From Dehalococcoidia bacterium (GTDB taxonomy: Bacteria; Chloroflexota; Dehalococcoidia; DSTF01; JALHUB01): 64,000 bases of DNA. The stretch is taken from assembly GCA_030018455.1 (NCBI GenBank), contig JASEFU010000003.1:62001-126000 (forward strand), given 5' to 3'. Shown here one piece after another: positions 1-8,042 of the stretch; position 1 is the first letter of the stretch, and each line of letters starts with the position of its first letter. The notes under the pieces are model-generated. The model did no database searches. It saw only the letters and a list, made by a program, of their open reading frames with translations, and was not told the DNA's origin. The position numbers and the translations under genes were made by a program.

Positions 1-209
1 TGCGCCTTCATCGCCTGAGAGAGGTCAAAGCCGTTGACGCCGTCGGGGAAGCCGGGGTAATTCTCGACCGTGGCAGCGAGGGCAATCTGGCCTCCCGGAA
101 TCTCTTTCTCGATGAGGAAAGCGCAGCGCCTCGCGCGGGCGGCGTATATCCCTGCCGCGAGCCCGGCCGGCCCCCCGCCGATGATCACGACGTCGCATTC
201 CCTTGCCAC
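1..209 (-). CDS. trxB: Thioredoxin reductase, N-terminal part (runs off the window)
   Basis: The visible N-terminus carries an FAD-binding GGGPAG loop after a short beta strand ([15 protein letters not shown]), then the GGQI and ENYPGFP segments typical of low-molecular-weight thioredoxin reductases, which pass electrons from NADPH through FAD to thioredoxin. Only about 69 codons are present; the CxxC redox site lies outside the window. I chose a GTG start with a GGGCGGGGA stretch upstream; an in-frame TTG at 236 is an alternative and would place the start within the trxA-trxB hairpin. It lies downstream of trxA on the same strand, so the two probably form a thioredoxin operon under the promoter at 664-693. 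Confidence 0.85.
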   Translation of the reverse strand, partial: MARECDVVIIGGGPAGLAAGIYAARARRCAFLIEKEIPGGQIALAATVENYPGFPDGVNGFDLSQAMKA

Positions 210-235
210 TTGTGCCGCATCCCCGCCCGTCAGCA

Positions 236-266
236 AGGATTCGCTGCCGGGCCGGCAGCGAATCCT
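236..266. terminator. Perfect 15-bp inverted repeat between trxA and trxB
   Basis: Bases 236-250 and 252-266 are exact reverse complements around one central base, giving a very stable GC-rich hairpin. It follows the trxA stop on the minus strand. No strong T run follows it, so it may be a leaky terminator, an mRNA-processing or stability element, or a repeat, rather than a full terminator. Confidence 0.6.
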
Positions 267-289
267 CCGCCCGTGGGCTCACGCAAGAC

Positions 290-619
290 TTAAGATGCCA
301 GTACGGCGTCTAGCTGCCGCTTGAGGTCTGACTTAGGCCTGAACCCGATCACCTGGCCGACGACGCTACCGTTCTTGAATATCATCAGCGTAGGTATGCT
401 CCGGATCCCGTAACGCGAAGCGGTCACGGGGTTGTCGTCAGTATTGAGCTTCACGAAGCTTACCTTGCCGGAGTAGTCGCCCGCAAGCTCTTCAACGATA
501 GGCGACACCATGCGGCAGGGCCCGCACCATGGGGCCCAGAAGTCGACCATCACCGGCAAATTGGATTTCAGGACATCGCGCTCGAACGTCGAGTCGCTCA
601 CTTCTTTGACGGCTGCCAT
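290..619 (-). CDS. trxA: Thioredoxin
   Basis: This 109-residue protein has the full thioredoxin fold signature: the FWAPWCGPC redox site near residue 30, the conserved cis-proline segment SIPTLMIF, and the usual family length. It reduces protein disulfides in the cytoplasm and is recharged by the trxB product next door. The frame is open further upstream, but the ATG at 619 is preceded by AAGGAG at good spacing and matches family N-termini. Its promoter (-35 TTGACA at 688-693, -10 TAGCAT at 664-669) contains a palindromic CsoR-type operator in the spacer, so it is probably repressed by the divergent csoR product. Confidence 0.95.
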   Translation of the reverse strand: MAAVKEVSDSTFERDVLKSNLPVMVDFWAPWCGPCRMVSPIVEELAGDYSGKVSFVKLNTDDNPVTASRYGIRSIPTLMIFKNGSVVGQVIGFRPKSDLKRQLDAVLAS

Positions 620-644
620 CCCACTCTCCTTGGTCTTTACAGGG

Positions 645-673
645 TTCACTTCCGACGCTGTTTATGCTAACAT
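645..673 (+). promoter_or_regulatory. Putative csoR promoter
   Basis: TTCACT (645-650), a 17-base spacer and TAACAT (668-673) form a sigma70-like promoter reading toward csoR. Its -10 overlaps the operator at 670-690, consistent with autorepression. Predicted by eye only. Confidence 0.4.
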
Positions 674-693
674 ACCCCCAGGGGGTATGTCAA
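664..693 (-). promoter_or_regulatory. trxA promoter with operator in the spacer
   Basis: On the minus strand, TTGACA (688-693) and TAGCAT (664-669) are separated by 18 bases. The spacer is almost exactly the 21-base palindrome at 670-690, so a bound repressor would block RNA polymerase directly. Confidence 0.65.
670..690. promoter_or_regulatory. CsoR/CstR-type operator
   Basis: A perfect palindrome, ten bases each side of a central A, with a run of five C then five G flanked by ATAC/GTAT (core TACCCCC-A-GGGGGTA). This is the known form of DUF156 (CsoR, CstR, RcnR, FrmR) operators. It lies between trxA and the gene for a DUF156 repressor and overlaps that gene's first possible start codon. 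Confidence 0.8.
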
Positions 694-1013
694 CGCAAAT
701 GGATGAGACGGCGGAAGAGCGAAAAGACAAGGCCATTCTGCGGTTGCGGCGCATCGAGGGGCAGATCCGCGGCATACAGAAGATGCTACAGGATGGGCGC
801 GAGTGCGAAGAGGTGCTGACGCAGCTCATGGCAGCGCGCAGCAGCATCGATCAGGTCGGCGTCCTGCTGATGGAGAGCCACATCGAAGACTGCCTGTTCC
901 AGGACTTGGCGGCGGCGGACCCGGCTCGACTGCGCGAACTGAAAGAGACGCTCAAGACGTGGACGCGTTTCGGACTCCTGCCCGGCGCTTCCTCGCCGCT
1001 GGGAGAACCCTGA
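687..1013 (+). CDS. csoR: CsoR-type (DUF156) metal- or thiol-responsive repressor
   Basis: A 108-residue all-helical DUF156 repressor. The Cu(I)-sensor fingerprint is visible as Cys40, His65 and Cys69 (HIEDC), with the same spacing as characterised copper-sensing CsoR proteins; persulfide-sensing CstR proteins keep the two cysteines but lack the histidine. Family knowledge says the ligand-free tetramer binds C-run/G-run palindromes and releases on Cu(I) binding. The ATG at 687 lies inside the operator; the alternative ATG at 699 would remove four residues. No copper ATPase or chaperone gene adjoins; the divergent partner is trxA, so the regulated trait may be thiol redox balance. Copper sensing is inferred from residues only. 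Confidence 0.88.
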   Translation: MSTQMDETAEERKDKAILRLRRIEGQIRGIQKMLQDGRECEEVLTQLMAARSSIDQVGVLLMESHIEDCLFQDLAAADPARLRELKETLKTWTRFGLLPGASSPLGEP

Positions 1014-1022
1014 CCGTACCGC

Positions 1023-2003
1023 TCACTTCCTGGGGATCGTCGACAGCGCTTCGAGTATGCCCGCGCCCACGGCCTCCCTGGCGATCCGCAGGGCGTTCTT
1101 GAAGGCTTTGGCGTCGCTGCGGCCGTGGGCGGCGATCACGATGCCGTTCACCCCCAGCAGCGGAACACCGCCGTATTCCGAGTAGTCGAGCCGCCGGATG
1201 ACGCCGCGAAGGGAGTCGCTGAGCGCCAGCGCCGCCAGGCGGTTCCGGAACCCTTCGCCCAGGACCCGCTTCAACTGCGACAGCACGAACTCCACCGACG
1301 CCTCGCTCATCTTCACCGCCACGTTGCCCGTGAACCCGTCGGTGACGACGACGTCCACCATGTTGCGCGCGATGTCCTTCCCCTCGACGTTGCCCACGAA
1401 GTTGAGGTTCGCTTTCTTTAGTTTCGGGTAGACGTCCTGCGCCAGGTCGTTTCCTTTGTTGTCTTCTTCGCCGATGTTGAGCAGTCCGACGCGCGGCCGG
1501 CTAATCCCGAACATCCTCTCCATGTACGCCGAACCCATGTAGGCGAACTGCACCAGGTACGACGGCTTGCATTCGGCGTTGGCGCCGGCGTCGAGGAGCA
1601 GCACGCCGTGCTCGGTCGAAGGCAGGAGCGCGCCGATCGCCGGGCGGTGGATGCCGGGAAGACGGCCGAGGTTCAGCAGCGCGGAGGCGACAAGCGCCCC
1701 CGTATTCCCGGCGGAGACGACCGCGTCCGCCTCGCCGCTCTTGAGCATCCTCATGGCGACGTTTATGGAGGCGTCGCGCTTCTGCCGCACCGCCTGCGTC
1801 GGCGGCTCGTCCATGGCGATGATCTGGCCGGCCTCGACGATCTCCAGCCGCGGCGCGTCCGCGTGGCGCGCCAGCTCGTTCTCGACCACGTTGCGCGGCC
1901 CGACGAGGGCGATCGGAATCCTGAGCTGTCTCGCCGCCTCGACGGCGCCGGCGACGGCCTCTCCCGGCGCGCGGTCGCCGCCCACGGCGTCAAGCGCTAT
2001 CAA
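1023..2003 (-). CDS. plsX: Phosphate acyltransferase PlsX
   Basis: PlsX converts acyl-ACP to acyl-phosphate at the membrane surface, the first step of the PlsX/PlsY route to phosphatidic acid. The 326-residue protein shows the family N-terminus IALDAVGGDRAPG, the SAGNTGA glycine-rich segment, DAGAN, and VVTDGFTGNV. The start is a TTG at 2003 preceded by AAGGAGG; no ATG fits. The start overlaps the stop of the upstream methyltransferase (TTGA), indicating translational coupling. The usual fab or rpmF neighbours are absent. Confidence 0.93.
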   Translation of the reverse strand: MIALDAVGGDRAPGEAVAGAVEAARQLRIPIALVGPRNVVENELARHADAPRLEIVEAGQIIAMDEPPTQAVRQKRDASINVAMRMLKSGEADAVVSAGNTGALVASALLNLGRLPGIHRPAIGALLPSTEHGVLLLDAGANAECKPSYLVQFAYMGSAYMERMFGISRPRVGLLNIGEEDNKGNDLAQDVYPKLKKANLNFVGNVEGKDIARNMVDVVVTDGFTGNVAVKMSEASVEFVLSQLKRVLGEGFRNRLAALALSDSLRGVIRRLDYSEYGGVPLLGVNGIVIAAHGRSDAKAFKNALRIAREAVGAGILEALSTIPRK

Positions 2004-2782
2004 CGCCGCCTCCTTTTCTGCCCGGCCATGGCGACAAACACCATCCTCTGACTCCGCGAATCGAACGGGTCGAGGTCGTACGAACCGTAGAGGGAAATCT
2101 GCTCGAGGCCCGCCTCCTTCAAAATCAGTTCCATCTCGAACCGCTGCGGATAGCGCATCTCGAACGTTGCGATGCGGCGGCGCAGCGAGCCGGCTTCGCC
2201 CCATTCCTCGTAGATTTGCGTGACATGCTGCGTCTGCTTTGCGGGATCAGCCTCCACGCTGACGTACTTGCTGACCAGCACGCCGTCGGGGCGCCGCCTC
2301 GTCCATTCTAGCACCAGCGCCCGCGCGCCCGGCTCCCACTCCTGCGCTTCAAGAACCGGAATGTCGATGACGGCCACGCCGTCAGGCAGCAGATGCTCGC
2401 GGACACGGCGCAGGGTCTCGATTTGCTCCCGCTGCCCGGGGAGGTGCAGGAAGCCACCGAGGGCGCAGAACGCCAGCCCGAATTTCTCATCGAGCGAGAA
2501 GCCGGCCATGTCCGCCTTAACGAGACGCAGCCCCGCGGTCCGCTGCTCTTCCGCCTTGCGCCGCGCGATCGCCAGCATCGCCTCCGAGGAGTCGATCCCA
2601 ACGACCTGGAAGCCCGCCTGTGCCAGCGGGAGCGCCAGCCGCCCTGTCCCCACGCCCAGCTCGAGGACGGGGGCGTCGGCGCGGCGGGCGAAGTTCTCGT
2701 ACAGATCGAGATCCCCCAGGAAGCCGTCGAGGTCGAGGTCGTAGTAGTCGGCGATGACGTCGAAGGGATCGGAATTCGTCAT
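2000..2782 (-). CDS. Class I SAM-dependent methyltransferase
   Basis: A 260-residue Rossmann-type methyltransferase. Motif I is VLELGVGTGRLALPLA (about residue 40), followed by an acidic end of strand 2 (VGIDSS) and a motif near VKADMAGF. The start ATG at 2782 overlaps the stop of the M20 peptidase gene (ATGA), and its own stop overlaps plsX, so all three are probably one transcript. The substrate cannot be told from sequence; a small molecule is more likely than a nucleic acid because no extra binding domain is present. Confidence 0.82.
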   Translation of the reverse strand: MTNSDPFDVIADYYDLDLDGFLGDLDLYENFARRADAPVLELGVGTGRLALPLAQAGFQVVGIDSSEAMLAIARRKAEEQRTAGLRLVKADMAGFSLDEKFGLAFCALGGFLHLPGQREQIETLRRVREHLLPDGVAVIDIPVLEAQEWEPGARALVLEWTRRRPDGVLVSKYVSVEADPAKQTQHVTQIYEEWGEAGSLRRRIATFEMRYPQRFEMELILKEAGLEQISLYGSYDLDPFDSRSQRMVFVAMAGQKRRRR

Positions 2783-3963
2783 GCTGGAGAAGCCAGGAAG
2801 TGCTCGCGTATCCGCTCGCGGAGCGCGGCGTCCGTCTGAACATCTATCGCCGTCATCGCCAGCGCCTTCGCGGCATCGATGAGGCCGCGGTGCCCCTCCT
2901 CGGACGCGGCGAGACGGGCGAAATCGGGTGTGTGGATCACAACGCCGCGGGGCGCGATGGCGATGGAGGGGTGAATGGTGGGCGCAACGAGGCTCACGTT
3001 GCCCATGTCCGTGCTGCCCAGCCCCCGCAGCGTGGCGGCGTCGCCGACCTTGCGGCCGAGGCGGAGCAGGTTCTCCTTGCACGCCTCCGCCAGCGGCCGG
3101 TTCAGGCGCAGCGGCGCGTACTGCACGTCCGCCCAGTGGTACTCGAGACGCGCGCCTGTCGCCTCCGCTCCCGCGCGAAAGCAGGCGATCACTTTCTCCT
3201 TCAGCTCCTCCAGGTACGTCTCGTCGAAGGCGCGAACCAGGAAGGTGGCGGCAGCGTGCCCAGGAACGACGTTCGGGACGCGGCCGCCGTCGGTGATGAT
3301 GCCGTGGATGCGGGCGGTGTCGCGTATGTGCTGGCGGAGGGCGCTGATGGCGTTGTAGGCGATGATGACGGCATCGAGGGCGTTGACCCCCGTCTCCGGC
3401 CGCGTGGCGGCGTGCGCCTCTTTGCCGAAGTACTCGACGTAGAGGGTGGCGCAGGCGAGGGCGCCCGTGAATACGGCGTTGCGCGACCCGGGGTGAAAGA
3501 GCATGACGGCATCGAGCCCATCGAAGGCGCCGCGTTCGGCCATTATCGCCTTCCCGCCATGGATCTCCTCCGCCGGAGTGCCGATGACGACGACGCTCCC
3601 GCCTGTCTCCGGGAGCAGCCGGGCCAGTGCGACGGCGGCCCCCGTCGAGCTGGCGGCGATGATGTTATGGCCGCAGGCGTGGCCCAGGCCGGGGAGGGCA
3701 TCGTACTCGGCGAGGAAGGCGACGCGCGGCTCGCCTTCGCCTGCCACAGCCCGGAACGCGGTGTCGAGGCCGCAGAACGCCCGCTCTACCTGGAAGCCGT
3801 ACCGTTCCAAGTATTCGCACAGCCACTGCGACGCCTTCTCTTCCTGGAAACCGACCTCCGGGTTCCCGTGGATGCGCAGGCTCAGCTCGACGAGGTGGTC
3901 GCGCTCCGCCTCCACCGCCTCGATGGCGCGCTGCTTCAGCTCTTCTTTGTCAGGGGACGGCAT
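2779..3963 (-). CDS. M20D-family metallo-amidohydrolase
   Basis: The 394-residue protein matches the M20D group (AbgB, N-acyl amino acid amidohydrolases). It shows the IHGNPEVGFQE start region, the GHACGHN metal-binding loop, the GTPAEE catalytic glutamate region, and the HTPDF C-terminal metal site. It likely hydrolyses an amide of an amino acid or aminobenzoyl-glutamate type substrate with two metal ions; the substrate is unknown. A GGAG site lies 8 bases before the ATG. It is the first gene of a three-gene overlapped operon with the methyltransferase and plsX and is divergent from the TPP riboswitch. Confidence 0.88.
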   Translation of the reverse strand: MPSPDKEELKQRAIEAVEAERDHLVELSLRIHGNPEVGFQEEKASQWLCEYLERYGFQVERAFCGLDTAFRAVAGEGEPRVAFLAEYDALPGLGHACGHNIIAASSTGAAVALARLLPETGGSVVVIGTPAEEIHGGKAIMAERGAFDGLDAVMLFHPGSRNAVFTGALACATLYVEYFGKEAHAATRPETGVNALDAVIIAYNAISALRQHIRDTARIHGIITDGGRVPNVVPGHAAATFLVRAFDETYLEELKEKVIACFRAGAEATGARLEYHWADVQYAPLRLNRPLAEACKENLLRLGRKVGDAATLRGLGSTDMGNVSLVAPTIHPSIAIAPRGVVIHTPDFARLAASEEGHRGLIDAAKALAMTAIDVQTDAALRERIREHFLASPA

Positions 3964-4036
3964 ATCGAACTCCGCGATGGGTTGAATTGTAGGAGCGGGC
4001 CGCGAGCGCCGTCAAGGAGACGCGCACCCGGGGCCG

Positions 4037-4065
4037 TTGTCATCGTGGCCGAGGCGTTGTATGAT
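4037..4065 (+). promoter_or_regulatory. Promoter of the thiamin operon
   Basis: TTGTCA (4037-4042), a 17-base spacer and TATGAT (4060-4065) give a good sigma70-type promoter. Transcription would start around 4072, just ahead of the TPP aptamer. Confidence 0.65.
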
Positions 4066-4084
4066 GACAGCAGAACCGAATAGC

Positions 4085-4193
4085 GCTCGGGAGCTGGGGG
4101 ATTCCTTCCGTGGAAGGATGCGCCCGGCTGAGAGGGCGGCCGTAACGCCGCCGACCGTTTGAACCTGATCTGGATAATGCCAGCGTAGGGAGG
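4085..4193 (+). promoter_or_regulatory. TPP riboswitch (THI element)
   Basis: The conserved THI-box cores are present in order: GGCTGAGAGGG near 4126, then GAACCTGATCTGGATAATG (from about 4161) followed by CCAGCGTAGGGA. These form the pyrimidine- and pyrophosphate-binding arms of the thiamin pyrophosphate aptamer. It sits upstream of thiD-thiC and is followed by a terminator hairpin, so high TPP is expected to stop transcription. Confidence 0.95.
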
Positions 4194-4208
4194 GCGGAAT
4201 GTCGAATC

Positions 4209-4261
4209 ACGCTACCTGTACCGGCCGTAGTCTCGGCGAGGTGCCCGTAGCGTTTTCTTTT
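4209..4261 (+). terminator. Riboswitch expression-platform terminator
   Basis: ACGCTAC (4209-4215) pairs with GTAGCGT (4247-4253), with an inner GCCG/CGGC pairing, and is followed directly by TTTTCTTTT. This is an intrinsic terminator between the TPP aptamer and thiD. A matching antiterminator pairing was not worked out. Confidence 0.75.
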
Positions 4262-4272
4262 GCCCGCGGCCG

Positions 4273-5070
4273 ATGCGCACCGTAATGACGATTGCAGGCT
4301 CCGACTCCAGCGGCGGAGCGGGCATTCAGGCCGACCTGAAGACGTTCGCGGCCATGGGCGTCTACGGGACGTCGGCGGTGACGGCGATCACGGCGCAGAG
4401 CACGCTCGGCGTTCACCGCGTCCAGGCGATGGCGCCCGACCTGGTCGCGGCGCAGATCGACGCGGTGATGGACGATATCGGCGCCGACGCCGTGAAGACG
4501 GGAATGCTTCCGAGCGCGGGCATCGTCGAGATCGTGGCCGACAGGGTCCGCGAGCGCTCGCTCGCAAACTTGGTTGTCGACCCGGTCATCCGCGCGGGCA
4601 GCGGGGAGCCGTTGCTTTCGAAGGAGGCGCTGGTGACGCTGCGGGACACGCTCCTGCCGCTCGCCCTCGTCGTCACGCCCAACCTCGCGGAGGCGGCGGC
4701 GCTGACCGGCGAGGAGGTGCGCGACTTCAAGGGGATGCGGGCGGCGGCGGCAAAGATCGCGGCGATGGGCGCGAAGAACGTCGTCGTCACCGGCGGCCAT
4801 CTGGAAGGACCGGCCGTCGACCTCCTCTTTGACGGCAGTGAGTACCATGAGCTGGCGGCGCCCCGCGTCGACACGGCGAACACGCACGGCAGCGGTTGCA
4901 CCTTCGCCGCCGCCATCGCCGCGTCGCTGGCGAAGGGGCTCGACGTGCGGCAGGCGGTGGTAACGGCGAAGGCTTTCGTGACGAAGGCGCTTCAACAGTC
5001 GTATGCGGTGGGAAAGGGCAGCGGCCCCGTCCACCAGTTCTTTCGCTACTGGCAGGATAGCGGAACTTGA
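4273..5070 (+). CDS. thiD: Hydroxymethylpyrimidine / HMP-phosphate kinase
   Basis: ThiD phosphorylates HMP and HMP-phosphate to HMP-PP, the pyrimidine partner for thiamin phosphate synthase. The 265-residue ribokinase-fold protein begins [20 protein letters not shown], the family hallmark, and has the anion-hole segment [12 protein letters not shown] with the catalytic cysteine near the C-terminal third. No clear ribosome-binding site precedes the ATG at 4273; an in-frame ATG at 4285 is an alternative. It is the first gene after the TPP riboswitch and is followed after 23 bases by thiC. Confidence 0.95.
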   Translation: MRTVMTIAGSDSSGGAGIQADLKTFAAMGVYGTSAVTAITAQSTLGVHRVQAMAPDLVAAQIDAVMDDIGADAVKTGMLPSAGIVEIVADRVRERSLANLVVDPVIRAGSGEPLLSKEALVTLRDTLLPLALVVTPNLAEAAALTGEEVRDFKGMRAAAAKIAAMGAKNVVVTGGHLEGPAVDLLFDGSEYHELAAPRVDTANTHGSGCTFAAAIAASLAKGLDVRQAVVTAKAFVTKALQQSYAVGKGSGPVHQFFRYWQDSGT

Positions 5071-5093
5071 GGGGAAGACCCCGGGAGGCCGAG

Positions 5094-6437
5094 ATGTCCC
5101 AGGGAAGACGGAGTAGAGACGGCGCGAAGACGCAGATGCATTACGCCCGGCAGGGCGTCGTGACGGAGCAGATGAAAGCCGTTGCCGAGAAAGAGAGGCT
5201 GGAGCCGGAGCTCGTCCGGCAGGAGGTGGCGCGCGGACGCCTCGTCATCCCCGCCAACGTTAACCACGTCAGCCTCGACCCTATCGGCATCGGCGCGGCC
5301 GCCAGCATCAAGATAAACGCCAACATCGGCAACTCAGCCGTCTCCTCCGATATCGACACGGAGCTCTGCAAGCTGAGGGTATCGATTAACTTCGGCGCCG
5401 ACACGGTGATGGACCTCAGTTCCGGCGGCGATATCGACGCCATCCGGCAGGCAATCATCAAAGAGAGCACGATCCCCGTCGGCACCGTGCCCATTTATCA
5501 GGTGGCCGCCGAGCTTGACCGCATGGAGGACATGACAACGGAAGACCTGCTGGGGATGATCGAGCACCAGGCGAAGCAGGGGGTCGATTTCATGACCGTG
5601 CACTGCGGCCTCTTGCGGGAGCACCTGCCCCTCGCGCAGAAGCGGGTGACCGGCATCGTTAGCCGCGGCGGCGGACTGCTCGCGTTGTGGATGCAGCGCC
5701 ACGAGCGCCAGAACCCGCTGTACGAGCGCTTCGACGATCTGTGCGAGATCGCCCGCAAGTACGACGTCACGCTGAGCCTCGGCGATGGTCTCCGCCCCGG
5801 CTGTCTGGCCGACGCCAGCGACGAGGCGCAGTTCGCCGAGCTGCGTACGCTGGGCGAGCTGACGGAAAGGGCGTGGGCAAGAGATGTGCAGGTCATTATC
5901 GAGGGGCCGGGGCACATCCCGCTCAATCAGATAGAAATGAACGTGAAGGCCCAGCAGGAGATCTGCCACGAGGCGCCGTTCTACGTGCTGGGGCCGCTCG
6001 TCACCGACGTCGCCCCCGGCTACGACCACATCACGTCGGCGATCGGCGCCACCGTCGCCGGTTACCACGGCGCCAGCTACCTCTGCTACGTCACGCCGAA
6101 GGAACACCTGGGGCTGCCCGACCTGGAGGACGTGCGCGTAGGGGTCGTCACCTACAAGCTGGCGGCCCACGCCGCCGATGTCGCCCGCGGCCACAGGGGC
6201 GCCCGCAGCCGCGACGACGAGATGTCGCGCGCGCGCTTCGCCTTCAACTGGGAGCGGCAGTTCGCTCTCGCCCTCGACCCCGAGACGGCGCGCCGCATGC
6301 ACGACGAAACGCTGCCCGACGACTACTTCAAGAAGGCGGAGTTCTGTTCCATGTGCGGCCCAAAGTTCTGTCCGATGCGCATTACTAAAGAAATGGCAGC
6401 CAGGAACCGGCAGGAAGAAGGGGTGAGGAGTGATTAG
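5094..6437 (+). CDS. thiC: Phosphomethylpyrimidine synthase
   Basis: ThiC is a radical-SAM enzyme that rearranges aminoimidazole ribotide to HMP-phosphate. The 447-residue sequence shows the long conserved core ([54 protein letters not shown]) and the C-terminal cluster motif CSMCGPKFC (C-x2-C-x4-C). It is the short bacterial form without the plant/proteobacterial N-terminal extension. I placed the start at the ATG at 5094 because GGGAGG lies just upstream; the frame is open from 5067. It follows thiD in the riboswitch-controlled operon. Confidence 0.97.
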   Translation: MSQGRRSRDGAKTQMHYARQGVVTEQMKAVAEKERLEPELVRQEVARGRLVIPANVNHVSLDPIGIGAAASIKINANIGNSAVSSDIDTELCKLRVSINFGADTVMDLSSGGDIDAIRQAIIKESTIPVGTVPIYQVAAELDRMEDMTTEDLLGMIEHQAKQGVDFMTVHCGLLREHLPLAQKRVTGIVSRGGGLLALWMQRHERQNPLYERFDDLCEIARKYDVTLSLGDGLRPGCLADASDEAQFAELRTLGELTERAWARDVQVIIEGPGHIPLNQIEMNVKAQQEICHEAPFYVLGPLVTDVAPGYDHITSAIGATVAGYHGASYLCYVTPKEHLGLPDLEDVRVGVVTYKLAAHAADVARGHRGARSRDDEMSRARFAFNWERQFALALDPETARRMHDETLPDDYFKKAEFCSMCGPKFCPMRITKEMAARNRQEEGVRSD

Positions 6438-6454
6438 TCAGGAAGGTCGCCCGT

Positions 6455-6703
6455 ATGCGGTCCTCCAGAGTGACAGAACGTATAAACGCAAGAGCGCTTG
6501 AGTTGCTTGAACAGCATCCGGAGGGGCTGCGCTGGTCAGAACTGCTTGCAAGCATCCAGGCATCTGATCCCAGCTTTCATCCGAAGACGGTCAACGGATG
6601 CGTTTGGAAACTTGCCGGGAGGTTTCCTGACAAGGTCTACAAACCATCTAAAGGGCTCTTCCGTTTGCTGAAATACAGATCGGCCGGAGTGGACACGCCT
6701 TGA
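6455..6703 (+). CDS. Small putative winged-helix protein
   Basis: An 82-residue basic protein that I cannot assign to a named family. Its pattern (ARALELLEQHPEGLRWSELL, then a helix leading to KTVNGCVWKLAGRFPDKV, then KGLFRLLKY) resembles a winged-helix domain with a beta hairpin, similar in style to HARE or Mrr N-terminal domains. It lies 17 bases after thiC in an otherwise all-thiamin operon. Its base composition looks less GC-rich than its neighbours, suggesting later insertion. No ribosome-binding site is obvious. A DNA-binding role is a guess from shape only. Confidence 0.55.
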   Translation: MRSSRVTERINARALELLEQHPEGLRWSELLASIQASDPSFHPKTVNGCVWKLAGRFPDKVYKPSKGLFRLLKYRSAGVDTP

Positions 6704-6797
6704 CAAGAAAACGGGTCCTCGCTGGCAAGATCAGGAATCTCGAAAAGAAGAGCGTAAGCGGCGCGCAGGCGGAGCGGCAAGAGGGAGGCCGGCGGCC

Positions 6798-7208
6798 ATG
6801 ACCTTCATCTACCCCAAGCACCAGGCGATCCTGGCGGCGGCGGCCGTTATCGTGCGGGATGACTGCGTCCTCCTGCTGGAAGACCGCTGGGGCCGCTGGG
6901 GACTGCCCTCAGGTTTCATCGAGGAGGGGGAAACGCCCGAGGAAACGGTCGCGCGCGAGATCCGCGAGGAGTTGGGCGTGGAGAGCGAGGTCATCGGGCC
7001 GCTCCGGCCGGAGCTGCGATGGGACGGCCCCGAGGACTCGCGCTTCCTCCTGTTGCACTACGCCGTGCGTCTCCTCGGCGACGACTTCACCCCCAACGAG
7101 GAAGTGGTGCAGCACCGGTGGGTGCCCTTCGGCGAGCTCACGGAGTACAACGTCTGGCCCAACATCGCAAACGTTTGCGCCGATTACCGGCGAACAGCGC
7201 AGCTTTAG
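6798..7208 (+). CDS. Nudix hydrolase
   Basis: A 136-residue single-domain Nudix protein. The full Nudix box is present (G-x5-E-x7-REIREELGV, about residues 39-61), giving the metal-binding helix that hydrolyses nucleoside-diphosphate-X bonds. It lies between thiC and thiG, so a role in thiamin pyrophosphate, HMP-PP or damaged-cofactor clean-up is plausible but is inferred from position only. GGGAGG occurs upstream of the ATG. Confidence 0.88.
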   Translation: MTFIYPKHQAILAAAAVIVRDDCVLLLEDRWGRWGLPSGFIEEGETPEETVAREIREELGVESEVIGPLRPELRWDGPEDSRFLLLHYAVRLLGDDFTPNEEVVQHRWVPFGELTEYNVWPNIANVCADYRRTAQL

Positions 7209-7238
7209 GGGCCGCGAAGGCGGCCGTGGAGGCGACAC

Positions 7239-8042
7239 ATGGACGACTATCTGGAGATCGCAGGCAAGAAGTTCCGCTCGCGGCTGCTTGTAGGAACGGG
7301 GAAATACCGCACGGCAGAGGAGATGGTCGCGGCGCTCGATGCGTCCGGCGCCGAGATCGTAACGGTTGCGATCCGCAGGCTCGACCTCGATAACCCGCAG
7401 AAGGAGACGCTGCTTGACCAGATCGACTGGAAGAAATACACGATACTTCCCAACACCGCCGGCTGCCGCACGGTAGAAGAAGCCCTGTTCACCGCCCGTC
7501 TCGGCCGGCAAGTCACCGGCTCGGACTGGGTCAAGGTGGAGGTCGTGCCCGACCCCAAGTACCTGCTCCCCGATCCCGTCGGCACGCTGGAGGCGGCGAA
7601 GCAGCTCATCAGCGAAGGCTTCGTCGTCCTGCCGTACATTCACGCCGACCCCGTGCTCGCGAGGAAGCTGGAGGAAATCGGTTGCGCCACGGTCATGCCC
7701 CTGGGCTCCGCCATCGGCTCAGGCCAGGGGATCCTCACACAGGAAGAGATACAGATCATCATCGAGCAGGCAAACGTGCCGGTAGTCGTCGACGCCGGCC
7801 TCGGCGCCCCTTCCGACGCGGCGCTGGCGATGGAGATGGGTGCGGACGCCGTGCTCATGAACACCGCCCTCGCCGAGGCAGGCGACCCCGCGCTCATGGC
7901 CGACGCCGTCCGGAAAGCAGTGGAGGCGGGCCGCCAGGCTTTTCTTGCCGGCCGCATGCAGAAGCGACGCTACGCTTCCGCCAGCAGTCCCATAGAAGGA
8001 ATACCCCAACGTCCGACCATGTCAACAGGAGGCCCAGCATGA
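7239..8042 (+). CDS. thiG: Thiazole synthase
   Basis: ThiG condenses deoxyxylulose phosphate, dehydroglycine and ThiS-thiocarboxylate sulfur into the thiazole phosphate carboxylate. The 267-residue TIM-barrel shows [10 protein letters not shown] at the N-terminus, the WVKVEV catalytic lysine region, PNTAGC, and the phosphate-binding [13 protein letters not shown] and ADAVLMNTA segments. GGAGG lies 7 bases before the ATG. The stop overlaps the next gene's ATG (ATGA). Because thiO rather than thiH is present, dehydroglycine is expected to come from glycine oxidation. Confidence 0.97.
   Translation: MDDYLEIAGKKFRSRLLVGTGKYRTAEEMVAALDASGAEIVTVAIRRLDLDNPQKETLLDQIDWKKYTILPNTAGCRTVEEALFTARLGRQVTGSDWVKVEVVPDPKYLLPDPVGTLEAAKQLISEGFVVLPYIHADPVLARKLEEIGCATVMPLGSAIGSGQGILTQEEIQIIIEQANVPVVVDAGLGAPSDAALAMEMGADAVLMNTALAEAGDPALMADAVRKAVEAGRQAFLAGRMQKRRYASASSPIEGIPQRPTMSTGGPA

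Noticed and set aside
2800-4083. Long open frame on the plus strand opposite the M20 peptidase
   Set aside because: It mirrors a real gene in a high-GC genome, has low-complexity Arg/Ala/Gly-rich translation, no motif and no ribosome-binding site.
6701-6799. A 33-codon TTG-initiated frame between the small winged-helix gene and the Nudix gene
   Set aside because: It overlaps the Nudix ATG by ATGA, but has no ribosome-binding site, no hydrophobic or other pattern, and is short enough to occur by chance.
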